NCBI GenBank assembly: GCA_948144175.1
Contig: CANXME010002430.1
Location: forward strand, 1 to 64,000
DNA length: 64,000 bases
Direction of reading: 5' to 3'
DNA from: Closterium sp. NIES-65
Lineage: Eukaryota > Streptophyta > Zygnematophyceae > Desmidiales > Closteriaceae
Shown: positions 53,342-62,702 of the stretch, one piece after another
How the letters are laid out: each line of letters begins with the position of its first letter
Numbering within the stretch: position 1 is the first letter of the stretch
Made by a program: the position numbers and the translations under genes
The notes under the pieces: model-generated
Told to the model about the DNA's origin: nothing
What the model saw: only the letters and a program-made list of their open reading frames with translations
Databases searched by the model: none

Positions 53342-53473
53342 TGTTGGAATAACTGAACAGGAATGGATGGACTAGCAGTGAAAACAGTACAAGTACTTAA
53401 CCCTAGAATTGTGTACCCCCTATAGGCTAACCCACTGTAGCCTAAACTAACAAAATATATATAATGTTTGACA
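53342..53473 (-). repeat. 3' LTR of element C (132 bp)
   Basis: On the minus strand starts TGTCAAACATTATATAT and ends ATTCCAACA. Confidence 0.95.
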
Positions 53474-53708
53474 CACCCCCATAGGCAAAGTGGGCGAGAA
53501 CTAGGGGTCACAAGACCAGTCAAGGCAAAGCAAGGCAAAACAAGCTCAGGGTGGTACTCAAGGATACCACACAAATTCCGAGCACAAGCAAGTGGTCACA
53601 AGACCAGTTCACATGCAGTTTTATAATAGAGCAAAAGGTACAATGATCACAACCTAGCAAGAGTAAACATGCAGGTATATATATATAGAAATCACAGTAC
53701 AAACAGAC

Positions 53709-56582
53709 TCAAGAAGTAAGCAAGTGAGGTCCAGTAGGCACAAGGCCTAGAAGAGTGCAAAAGCGCTGATGGTCACAAGGCTGAAGCGCCTTGGTGAACA
53801 CATCAGCAGTGTTGGCCTCAGAGGCCACGTAACGCAGGCGAAGCTGACCACGCTGCTGTAGCTCTCGAGCAAGGAAGTAACGCAGAGCAATGTGCTTCGT
53901 TCTGTGTTCCAGTCTGTGCTCCTCACACAAGGCAATGGCTGCCTTGTTGTCAACGTACAGCACTGGAGGAGAACGAGGCTGCTCTCCAAGGTCGGTCAGC
54001 AAGTAGGTGAGCCAGCGTAGCTCCTGGGCCGCCATGGCTGTGGCGTAGATCTCAGCCTCACAACTGGAGCTGAGAACAGAAGAAGAGCGAGTAGAACGCC
54101 AAGAAATAGAACCAGAGCCAAGACTGAAGGAGTAGCCCTGAGACGACCGCTGAGTAGCCTGGTCGTCTGCCCAAGAAGCGTCTGAGTGCCCAGTGAGAAC
54201 AACTGGGACTCGCCCTCCAAGCACTAGCCCCATGCCCGACGTACTGCACAAGTAGCGCAACACCCTCTTAGCTGCATCCATGTGCTCCTTCCGGAGACGG
54301 CCGGGAGCAACATAGCGTGCAAGAATGCTGAGAGGGTATGCAAGGTCTGGTCGAGTGCAGGTCATCAGGTACATGAGGCAACCCACAAGCTCTGGATACG
54401 GGCCACTCGGCTCTACGGACTCATCCGAAGGCAGAGCTGAGAGTGAGTGACCGGTAGGCAGAGGAGTGGGCTGAGGCGAGGAGTACGTTAAGCGGAAGCG
54501 CTGAAGGACCTGCTGCACCATGTGTGACTGAGTCAAGGTGATGGTGCGGCGTGCTCTGTCCCGGGTGATCCGCAAGCCAAGATAGCTTGTCAGTTCACCC
54601 AGGTCTGTGCACGTGTGTCTCTTCTGCAGCTCCGACTTCACGTGGGCGAGTGCCACAGTGTCAGTAGTAGCAAAGACCAAGTCGTCGAGGTACACAAGAA
54701 CGTAGAACGGCGGCAGTGAGGTGTCGGTGCGTAGAAACAGCGACGGGTCAGCAGTAGAAGGCGCGAACCCAAGAGCCGCAAGCGTAGTCCTCAGTGTGTC
54801 GTGCCACTCACAAGGCGCCTGGCGGAGACCGTAGACTGGCCGTCGGAGGCTCCAGTGGGTACCAGGAGGGAACGACCCAGTGAAGCCAGGTGGACGGCGC
54901 AGCCAGATCTCCTCGTGCAGGCTGCCGTGCAGGAAAGCAGTGCTGAAGTCAAGCGACTGGAGCTCGTAGTCACGCTGAGCAGCGACGTGCAGCAGCACCC
55001 GAAGAGTGGTCATCTTTGGGGTCGGGGAGAAGGTCTGGAAGAAGTCAACTCCCTCTCGCTGACTAAAGCCTCGTGCAACGTAACGCGCCTTGAAAACAGG
55101 CGGAGAGCCTGGCGGCCGCTTCACTCTGAAAATCCACATGCCACTGACGATGTTCGCCCCAGGTGGGGGAACCTTGTCGACGTAGGTGCTTGTGGACTTC
55201 CAAGAAGCCATCGCTGTGTCCATGGCTGACTGCCATTGAGAGGAGTAGGGACCGGCCATCGCCTCTGCGTAAGAGCGTGGGGTCGGGATGTCTGGTGCAT
55301 CCGGGTCTCCCTCAAGGGCAACAAGCATGGACACGAGATGGGGCAAAGCGGCAGCAAAGCACTCAAACTCCTCCTGCCTGTCCTCAAGGACGTCAGTGCC
55401 AAGAGCACACTCACCCCCGACGGACGGAGGACAGACAGACTCAGACTCAGCAACGAGGCTAGCAGCGTAGTCTAGACGACAGCGAGCAGCAAAGTCGACA
55501 AGCTCAGCAACTAAGGCAGACGCAGCAGCAGACTCAAAGGAAGGGTCAGTGACAACAGTAGCCAGGAGACGCGTGACAGTAGGACTGGCAGCACGAAGAG
55601 AGTCTGACCCAGGGTCAGCAAAAGCAGGAAGAGAAGAAGCAGGAGGAGACGGCAGTGGGACACGCTGTGGAGCAGTGGACGGACGAAGCGCCATCCGGTG
55701 AGTGCCTGGGACAACAGGAAAACTCTGACGCTGGACACGACTGCTAGAGAGAGCAGTGCGGACAGGTGACGCTGGGCGAGACTCAGGCTCACGACGCTCA
55801 GTAAGACCTCCACTCGGACCAGTGTAAGGAGAAGGACCAGGGAGAGAGGAGGCAGACGGTAGCTGCGACTGCAGCTGGACAGACGGAGGACACGCTAAGG
55901 AGAGAGGAGGACAAGGAGGAGGGAGCTGACCAAGAACCTGCTGCAGGAGCGGAACGAAGTACGGCCGGGACCGAGTAGTGACACCAGAGTCAGCAGGGAC
56001 ACTCGCCCTAGGGTCCGCAGCAGCAGCGGTAGCTCCACCACCCGGGTCCTCAGCACGAGCTGCAGCTCCAACGCCCGGGTCCGCAGTACCAGCAGCAGCT
56101 CCAACGCCCGGGTCCTCAGCACCAGCAGCAGCTCCAACGCCCGGGTCTGCAGCACCAGCGGCAGCTCCAACGCCTGGGTCCTCAGCACCAGCAACAGCTC
56201 CAACGCCCAGGTCCGCAGCACCAGCGGCAGCTCCAACACCCGGGTCCTCAGCACCAGCAGCAGCTCCAACGCCCGGGTCCGCAGCACCAGCGGCAGCTCC
56301 AGCGCCCGGGTCCTCAGCACCAGCAGCACCTCCAATGCCTGGGTCTGCAGCACCATCGGCAGCTCCAACGCCCGGGTCCTCAGCACCAGCAGCAGCTCCA
56401 ACGGCAGTGGGGTCTGCAACACGAGGCACACCACTCCGAAGAGTGCAGCGCCGCTCGTACCACTCACGGATCCGCTCGCGGGAGGGGAGCTCCCTAACGG
56501 GAGAAGAAGCACTAGCACCAGTCCCAGCAGTACGTCCGGCACAGTGGAATCTCTCTGGAGGCTGCAGTACTCTAAGTACCAC
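53709..56582 (-). CDS. Element C reverse transcriptase and RNase H (intact frame)
   Basis: 957 open codons. The first third is the linker with Ala/Gly/Asp repeats (GAADPGVGAAAGAEDPG type, about 56400-56000). The copia RT follows: RVKRPPGSPPVFKARYVARG, motif A LDFSTAFLHG and YGLRQAPCEW. The catalytic box is YLDDLVFAT, with Leu for the usual Val. RNase H runs from LTGHSDASWADDQATQ through SSCEAEIYATAMAAQELRWL and YVDNKAAIALCEEH to ANTADVFTKALQP. No stop interrupts it, so this is the best-preserved pol of the short-LTR family here and the reference for reading A and G. Confidence 0.93.
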   Translation of the reverse strand: MVLRVLQPPERFHCAGRTAGTGASASSPVRELPSRERIREWYERRCTLRSGVPRVADPTAVGAAAGAEDPGVGAADGAADPGIGGAAGAEDPGAGAAAGAADPGVGAAAGAEDPGVGAAAGAADLGVGAVAGAEDPGVGAAAGAADPGVGAAAGAEDPGVGAAAGTADPGVGAAARAEDPGGGATAAAADPRASVPADSGVTTRSRPYFVPLLQQVLGQLPPPCPPLSLACPPSVQLQSQLPSASSLPGPSPYTGPSGGLTERREPESRPASPVRTALSSSRVQRQSFPVVPGTHRMALRPSTAPQRVPLPSPPASSLPAFADPGSDSLRAASPTVTRLLATVVTDPSFESAAASALVAELVDFAARCRLDYAASLVAESESVCPPSVGGECALGTDVLEDRQEEFECFAAALPHLVSMLVALEGDPDAPDIPTPRSYAEAMAGPYSSQWQSAMDTAMASWKSTSTYVDKVPPPGANIVSGMWIFRVKRPPGSPPVFKARYVARGFSQREGVDFFQTFSPTPKMTTLRVLLHVAAQRDYELQSLDFSTAFLHGSLHEEIWLRRPPGFTGSFPPGTHWSLRRPVYGLRQAPCEWHDTLRTTLAALGFAPSTADPSLFLRTDTSLPPFYVLVYLDDLVFATTDTVALAHVKSELQKRHTCTDLGELTSYLGLRITRDRARRTITLTQSHMVQQVLQRFRLTYSSPQPTPLPTGHSLSALPSDESVEPSGPYPELVGCLMYLMTCTRPDLAYPLSILARYVAPGRLRKEHMDAAKRVLRYLCSTSGMGLVLGGRVPVVLTGHSDASWADDQATQRSSQGYSFSLGSGSISWRSTRSSSVLSSSCEAEIYATAMAAQELRWLTYLLTDLGEQPRSPPVLYVDNKAAIALCEEHRLEHRTKHIALRYFLARELQQRGQLRLRYVASEANTADVFTKALQPCDHQRFCTLLGLVPTGPHLLTS
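55990..56420 (-). repeat. Linker tandem repeat of element C
   Basis: About 13 units of 30-33 bp. On the plus strand they show AGCTCCAACGCCCGGGTCC followed by GCAGCACCAGCGGC or TCAGCACCAGCAGC. They encode alternating G-AADPGVGAA and G-AEDPGVGAA modules between integrase and RT. Confidence 0.85.
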
Positions 56583-56823
56583 GTACGCGGCTGCTCCGAG
56601 GAGAGGGCTCCTCCAGGTGTAGGACTCCCAGGCCCAGTACCTCCAGACCCAGAACCCCCAGACTCTGGACTCTGCGGCTCAGCACCACGAGGCTCCACAC
56701 CCCCAGGCTCCACACCCCCAGGCTCCACACCCCCAGGCTCCACACCCCCAGGCTCAGCACCCCCAGGCTCAGTACCCCCAGCAGGACGAGAGTCGACAGC
56801 TACCTCAACAGGCTCAACCGGGT

Positions 56824-58500
56824 CTACCTAAGACACACCTGAGGGAGCGGCACCCTGAGGGGGGAGGGGGTCTGCAACAGCAGCACCTGGCGCGAGGACG
56901 AGAGGCGGGGGGGGAAGCGGGGAAGTGCGGTAGGGGAAGAGGCGGTAGTAGGGGACGGACTCGTCAAAAGTGATGTCCTGGGAGGGCAAGACTCAGCGCG
57001 AGGTGGCGTGGTAAAACTGCCAACCAGACGCGTCCGGGACAAAGCCGAGGAAGACGCAGGGAACAGCACGGGAGGAGAGCTTGTCCGCAGACGTATCGCG
57101 GACAAAAGCTCGAGACCCCCAGACCCGGAAACGCGACGCATCGCCAACCTCCCCCGTCCACAGCAGCGTGGGCGAGGTCTCCGGTAAGGAGACACGGGGC
57201 CAGAGGTTGAGCTGATGCGCAGCGTACCGGACTGCAAACGACCACAGAAAGTGGGGGGCGCATGGATCAAGGAGGTACGGGCGACCTCCATGACCAGGCC
57301 AATGCGGCGCTCCGCAACCCCATTCTGCTGTGGAGAGGCCGGAAGCGTGAACGACTGCTCAATGCCGTGCTCAGCACAGTAGGCTGCCAAGAGGTCGGAG
57401 GAGAACTCACCACCTCTGTCAGAGTGCAAGTGCAGGACAGGAAAGTCTGAGTGGAAACGCTCGCTGAGCTGGAGACGCGCTCTGCGGATCCAGGGGATCA
57501 AGACATCAGGGACCTCACCATTGGTGCGCAAGGGGAAGACCGTGGTGTAGCGCGAGTAGTCGTCAACAACTATCAGGAAGTACCTCTCTTGACCCTGACC
57601 ACGGACGCGGGCTGGCCCCCACACGTCCATGTGGAGCGTCTGCAAGGGAGCAGTCGTCGGGGGAAACGAGGAGGAGTGGGGAGCGGCGCGCTACCGTCCC
57701 TCGACACAGGGGAGACAGGTAGGAGCAGGTGAGGGTGGGAGGGGAGGAAGGACCCTGGGCAGGCCAGAGACAAGGTACCGGGAGTGCATGGCACGAAGCC
57801 GCTGCACAGACGGGTGGCCAAGGCGGTGGTGCCAGAGGACAGTCTCGTGTGCTAGAGAGCGACACGAGCAGGGGGCCGACAGCTGACATGACGCGGACGC
57901 AGACGCAGACGCAGCAACCTGAGGGGACTCAGTGGTCAGTGTGTACAGGTCCGACCCCGGCTGCCGAGTGAAGGTAGCCAAGTGACGGCCCGTACGAGCT
58001 CACGTACAGTGTGTCACGCGCTCGTAGGCAGGGGTGAACTGGTGAACACCCCCGTCCTGGAGCGCACATCCTGCTACCAAGTTCGTAGAGAACGAGGGGA
58101 GGTGGAGACCTGACAGTGTGCCCGACGGGACCGCAGGACAGGGAAGGACAGTGGAAGAGGTCGCAATGACCGGACCCCCAGAGGGGTCAGCAAGGGAGAC
58201 AGCAACTGGCCGAGCAAGCGGCTCAAGGGCAGTGCGGTCACGAAAGAAGCAGCGAGAAGCACCTGAGTCCAGTGTGAAGGTGTGCAGTGGTGCAGTCGAC
58301 GCAGTACCAAGGGGGGAAGACACACTAGCACCTAGAGCAGCAGCCTCACCAGCACCTGGGGTAGCCGACACGCGAGTACCTGGAGCGGCAGACGCACTGG
58401 CCCTAATGCCCGGGTCGGGCGACACACACAAGTACTCAGCACCCTCTCCACTAGTAGACATCACATACATGGCAGATAGAATAGCATCAAAGTCTAGAGC
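56824..58500 (-). pseudogene. Element C protease and integrase
   Basis: Minus strand, one frame with breaks. The protease site is intact here (TFTLDSGASRCFFRD, about 58275). A TGA follows at about 58000 after VTHCT. The pre-integrase zinc region is next (VLWHHRLGHPSVQRLRAM, CLPCVEGR) with TAG at 57691. The integrase core then shows MDVWGPARVRGQG, HSDRGGEFSSDLL and NGVAERRIGLVMEV. A frameshift near 57260 ends homology in this frame, and the rest (VWGSRAFVRD, VFLGF) continues in another frame to about 56950. Confidence 0.85.
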
Positions 58501-59766
58501 ATAGATGTCAATCCCCTTCTTCAGGAGATCAAGCCAAGGGGGCAGCTCAGTGGCCTGAGGGAACTGAACACGCCAAGCGTCGTCGAGACGAGAGAAGCAG
58601 CGCTGTGTGGCGTGCTGTCGTCCACACTGCTGACCAGTGCGGTCACTAGTGGGAATGACGTACGTGCAGCTAAGATCACCCCCACCCCCGTGCTGAGAGT
58701 ACCACTCACGGACCTCCTGGGGCGAAGGAGCGTGCTGCTGGCCCTGGCCACCGCCAGCGCCTCCACGACCACCACCACCGCTGCCACCTCCTTGACCACC
58801 CCAACCCCGGCCGCCGCCTCGTCCACCGCCACCCCAACCGCCGCCTCCACTCCTGCCGCCTCCCCCGCCGCTGCCGCCACCACCCCACCGCTACCACTCG
58901 CCCCTCTAGCCGAGCCACCACCCCCACTGCCTCCACCGCCCCCACCGCCGCCTCCCCCGCCGTCATTGCCACCACCCTTGCCCCCTTTGCCCTTGCCGCT
59001 GCGGCGCCCCCTCGAGGCAGACGCAGCGCCGACCTTCTTAGCACCGAGAAGGTCGACAGCAGCAGCAGAGGCGACAGAGGGAAGAAGGGGGGAAGGAGAA
59101 CACCCCTCAAAGAACGGGGTACGGGGGTCGCCAGGAGAGGCACCTACAGCGACTATGCTAGTCTCAGCTGCAAGTAGCTCCTTCTCGAGGAGGGCAATGG
59201 TGAGCTCAGTGGGGCAACGAGCTAGGAAGTGGTCCGTGAAAGCACGCAGTGTGTCAGGGAGGCGGGTGACTAGGTGGTAGAGAGTGAGCCAGAGTGGAGG
59301 GGGGTGCGTGGTAAGGAACTCAGCAGGCATGGCGGCACGGAAGCGGGCCTCACTAGTGCGGAGGTGCGTGATGAGGTCAGCGACTGTGTGAAAGGAGGCC
59401 AGGTCGGGAAACAGGTAGGGGAGGGAGAGACGGCCTAGTGCGGCAGAGGCAGGTGAGGAGTAGCGAGCAACGACAGCGGTGTACAGTGCCTGTGCAGTCT
59501 TGTGCTGGCCAAAGTGCTCGCGCTCATCTGTCGGCAGGGAGTTGCGAATAGCGAAGCGAGCGTGGGCGTCACGAGTCTGCCACTGTGAGCAGGCAGTGCT
59601 GTTAGCAGTAGCAGCAGGGCCAGTGACATGGCCTAGGGCGTGATCGTACAGTGAGATGTCATCCTTGGCTGTGAGCTATAGGTAGAGGTGCAGGTCATCG
59701 AGCCAGGTGTCAAACTTCACAGGGCGGCCCTCAGCATCAAACACGAGAACCTGTGGGCTAGCCATA
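58501..59766 (-). pseudogene. Element C gag
   Basis: ATG at 59766 (MASPQVLVFDAEGRPVKFD). An in-frame TAG at 59676-59678 follows DDLHLYL. The same frame then carries the capsid-like part (DLASFHTVADLITHLRTSEA, LWLTLYHLVTRLPDTLRAF) down to about 58900. A Gly-rich tract (58980-58750) contains a frame change. Downstream, about 58700-58590, the C-X13-C-X3-H-X4-C motif is present in the frame that leads into the protease. Length and order match element A. Confidence 0.85.
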
Positions 59767-60741
59767 GGAACAGTAGAAATAGCAGCAGTAGCAGTAGGAG
59801 AAGCAGGCAGGACGAACCAGTGAGGACAGGGCGGCGCGGCTCGGTTCAGGTCGGGTTGCGCGGTTCGGCTGGGTCGCGCGGCTCGGCTCGGGGCGCGCGG
59901 CTCGGCTCGGGTCGCGCGGCTCGGGTCACGTGGCTCGGTGCGGTCGCGGGCTGTGGCGGGAACGGGCCGCCCGGGGCCTCTAGGAGCGGTGGGCACGGGT
60001 CGGCGAGGTCGGCACGGGGCCGGTTGGGGCCCTAGAGGGGCGAGCGCGGGGCTGATCGGGGCCTGAGAGGGGCTAGCGTGGGGCCGACGGGGCTAGCACG
60101 GGGCCGACGGGGCCTGAGAGGGGCTAGCGTGGGGCCGACGGGGCCTGAAACGGGGCCGATGGGGCCTGAAACGGGCTAGCGCAGGGCCAACGGGGCCTGA
60201 AACGGGGCCGACGGGGCCTGAAACGGGGCCGACGGGGCCTGAACGTGGCTAGCGCGGGGCCGATCGGGGCCTTAACGGGGCTAGCACGGGGCCGACGGGG
60301 CCTGAACGGGGCTAACACGGGGCCGACGGGGCCTGAAAGGGGCTAGCGCGGGGCCGACGGGGCCTGAAAACGGGGCCGACGGGGCCTGAACGGGTCTAGC
60401 GCGGGGCTGATCGGGGCCTGAATGGGGCTAGCGCGGGGCCGACGGGGCCTGAGAGGGGCTAGCGCGGGGCCGACGGGGCCTGAAACGGGGCCGACGGGGC
60501 CTGAACGGGGCTAGCGCGGGGCCTGAACGGGGCCTTAAAGGAGCCGACGGGGCCTGAACGGGGCCACTAAGGAGAGCGGGCATGGGGCCGACGGGGCCTG
60601 AACGGGGCTAGCGCGGGGCCGTCAAGAGGGGCCTCTAGGGGCGTGACATGCCGAGGCGCCCTAGGGCACAGGTAGGTAGGTAGTTACGTAGTGGTGGGCC
60701 CTTAGAAAATCTTGGTCCTAGGAAGGACCTGCTCTATACCA
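59767..60741 (-). repeat. Minisatellite leader of element C
   Basis: Between PBS and gag, 60010-60640 holds about 20 units of roughly 30 bp (plus-strand core GGGGCCGACGGGGCCTGAA with GGGCTAGCGCG), followed by shorter GCTCGGNTCG repeats to 59870. The sequence is different from the leader repeat of element A, but it has the same position, length class and GC richness. Confidence 0.85.
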
Positions 60742-60873
60742 TGTTGGAATAACTGAACAGGATTGGATGGACTAGCAGTGAAAACAGTACAAGTACCTAA
60801 CCCTAGAATTGTGTACCCCCTATAGGCTAACCCACTGTAGCCTAAACTAACATAACATATATAATATTTGACA
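60742..60873 (-). repeat. 5' LTR of element C (132 bp)
   Basis: Same ends as the left copy, with five substitutions. The primer-binding site TGGTATAGAGCAGG lies immediately inside (60741-60728). Confidence 0.95.
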
Positions 60874-61176
60874 CCGCGGCGACGGGAACCGGGCGCCGCG
60901 GCGACGGGAAGCTAGGGCGCCGCAGCCACGGGAAGGTGGGGCGCCGCGGGTCGACGAAGGGGGGGGTGGGGGGGCTGCAGACCACGGGAATCGGGACTGG
61001 ACGGGCGGTGTGTATGGCAGAACGGGCCGCGCAAGGGAAAAACGGGCTGCGCGCGGGGTAAAACGAGATGCCCGCGGGGCAAAACAAGCTGCGCGCGGGG
61101 CGCATCCGGCTCCGTGACGAGTGGGCCCATGATCCTTAAAACTATAGGTCCTAAGACCGTAGTAGCTCTGAAACCA
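60874..61176 (-). other. Right internal segment of element D
   Basis: GC-rich non-coding leader of D, next to its PBS. It includes repeated GGGCGCCGCGGCGACGG and CGCGCGGGGNAAAACG units. No coding capacity. Confidence 0.75.
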
Positions 61177-61378
61177 TGTCAAGATAGTAGGCTTAGGAGA
61201 AACTTAGGTTTTAGGAAGAGAGGGGAGTTGGCCAACAAAAGAAGGGGCTTGACCATAGAGAGAGAAACAAGATATAGGGCAAAGGAAGGTGGGCAAGGGG
61301 GTATACCACCAACAATGGAAGTGATACTACACTAGCTAAGCTAATATGCAGTTATATATAGAAATACAATTTTTGACA
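61177..61378 (-). repeat. Right (5') LTR of element D (202 bp)
   Basis: Complete copy. On the minus strand it begins TGTCAAAAATTG and carries a TATA-like CTATATATAAC about 20 bases in. Confidence 0.93.
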
Positions 61379-61606
61379 CGTTAGAACCACGGTGTACGCC
61401 CGGCAGTTCACAACTCACACGTCACGTCGAACGGTGGTGGTTACAATCCCACGTCCAACGCATCCAGGGCCAGATGCACATTATGAACAACACTCACACC
61501 AAATTTGATGCGCTCTACTGAAACTTTGTGCACAACCAACACGAGATAAATTGCGCGCAAACTTGCTCAACAATCAGTAGCTCACATTCCTCACTGCCAG
61601 TAGCTA

Positions 61607-62224
61607 TGTCTCGTCTACTTCGTAGATTCCAGGTTCCGCTCCATGTGAAGCGTGCGATTTGCGCACACCATGTCAACCACCCTCACCTGTGTCAAGTCGA
61701 CCTGCGCGGTGGTGTTTCACCCGCTTCGGCATTCGCCTTGACCGATCCACGTTTGGCCGTGTTTTGAGGGTCGCCGAGCGATGGGCGGTTTCTACCAAGA
61801 ACACCAATTTCGTCCGTGTTCGAGGAGGCGCCCACCCGGACCTGGAGCAGGCTATGCTCAGGTGGATAGCCAACGCAGGCCCTGCTGGTGTGTCGCTCAC
61901 TCATGGCACTATTCGGGACCATGTCACCACCATTGTTCGCGACATGGGTAAGCCCCCCTCGTTTCGGTGCTCTGTGGGCTGGGTTCGGCGCGCCATGCAT
62001 CGCCACGGCTACTTGTAAGGAGAACCCAGCCCCCCTCGTTCGGCTGCAGGAGCGCGCTCGGTGAAGCTGCCGATGTGGATCACAACGCCATGGCTACTTG
62101 TAAGGAGAATCTCCCCCAGCTTCTCATGCACATGTTTGTCATCCCGAGGAACGTTTTCAATCTCGATGAGAAAGCTTTTGCTGTAGAGGCACTTCCTCTA
62201 CTCTGCAAGAATTCTAAATCGTAC
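61607..62224 (+). pseudogene. pogo/Tigger-like transposase fragment (CENP-B-type HTH)
   Basis: From ATG 61607 (MSRLLRRFQVPLHVKRAIC) the frame shifts near 61710 and continues RSTFGRVLRVAERW. It then enters a CENP-B/Tc5-type DNA-binding domain: HPDLEQAMLRWIANAG, then GTIRDHVTTIVRDMG and FRCSVGWVRRAMHRHG. After a stop at 62016-62018 a third frame reads IPRNVFNLDEKAFAV, the NLDE motif that marks the first catalytic Asp of pogo-type DDE transposases. The rest of the catalytic domain is absent. The fragment is truncated and frameshifted, clearly dead. Confidence 0.7.
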
Positions 62225-62227
62225 TAA

Positions 62228-62702
62228 ATGATAGAGCACAGTCTTGGCTTTCCAACGAGTTGTCAAACACGTTAATCACCCAAGTAACCGCAGAGATATT
62301 GGCGTTCACGTGATTATTAGTGCTCTTAGAAGCAAGGATAGACCTCTCTAGAATTTTGGTTCGAATGGACCATGTACAAGCAAAATACAAAGCAAAGCAA
62401 CAAAGCAACTCATTTACATCGAACCACATGTGTAACAACGAGTCGCTACATTTCGCGTTGCTAATGCGACGCGCGTAACATTTCGGTTGGGTGAAATTCG
62501 GTAGCCAAATTTCACCGAAACAAACCGAACGCGCCTTCCAAAGGAAGGTTGGATTGTGGTGCCGCCACGTGGCACCGAACTAGGTTCTCCCGAAGTCAAC
62601 CGGTGCCTCCCCACCGATCCCTAATCAAAGGGATCGAAGGCACTGAAGTGCCTTCGGTGGGTTGGGGGCATATCACCGCCCCACCACCGTTTCCCTCCAA
62701 CA
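62228..62702 (-). repeat. Partial 3' LTR of element F (left limit unknown)
   Basis: On the minus strand TGTTGGAGGG starts at 62702, directly after a purine tract AAGGGGGAG (62711-62703). Within it lies a hairpin, GAAGGCACT-GA-AGTGCCTTC, at about 62636-62655. No partner copy is in the window, so the left end is not determined. Confidence 0.5.

Larger units (their letters stand above)
53342..60873 (-). mobile_element. Ty1/copia LTR retrotransposon C, nested in element D
   Basis: 7.5 kb on the minus strand. Both LTRs are 132 bp (TG...CA) with five differences. The flanks are CCGCA (53337-53341) and CCGCG (60874-60878), a 5-bp target duplication with one mismatch. The PBS-like TGGTATAGAGCAGG starts at 60741 going left. 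The PPT GGGGGTG abuts the 3' LTR (53474-53482). The layout matches element A: minisatellite leader, gag with a Gly tract and the same Cys/His motif, protease, integrase, repeat linker, RT and RNase H. RT/RNase H is intact, while gag and integrase carry stops and frameshifts. Confidence 0.95.
52362..61378 (-). mobile_element. Element D: miniature (TRIM-like) LTR element carrying nested insertions
   Basis: Bounded by LTRs at 52362-52979 (interrupted by solo LTR E) and 61177-61378, with a perfect target duplication CGTTA (52357-52361, 61379-61383). On the minus strand the LTR starts TGTCAAA or TGTCAGA and ends TTGACA. The PBS TGGTTTCAGAGC is next to the right LTR (61165-61176). The PPT AAGGTGGGA is next to the left LTR (52980-52988). 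Without C and E the internal region is only about 665 bp (52980-53341 and 60874-61176) and has no coding capacity, so D was a roughly 1.07-kb non-autonomous element. The LTR copies differ at about nine to ten positions. Confidence 0.9.

Noticed and set aside
37032-59330. Programmed ribosomal frameshift in the Gly tract of Gag of elements A and C
   Set aside because: Both elements change frame inside the (GGN)n tract, but in opposite directions (A by +1, C by -1), and there is no shared slippery site. Independent indels in a repeat explain this better.
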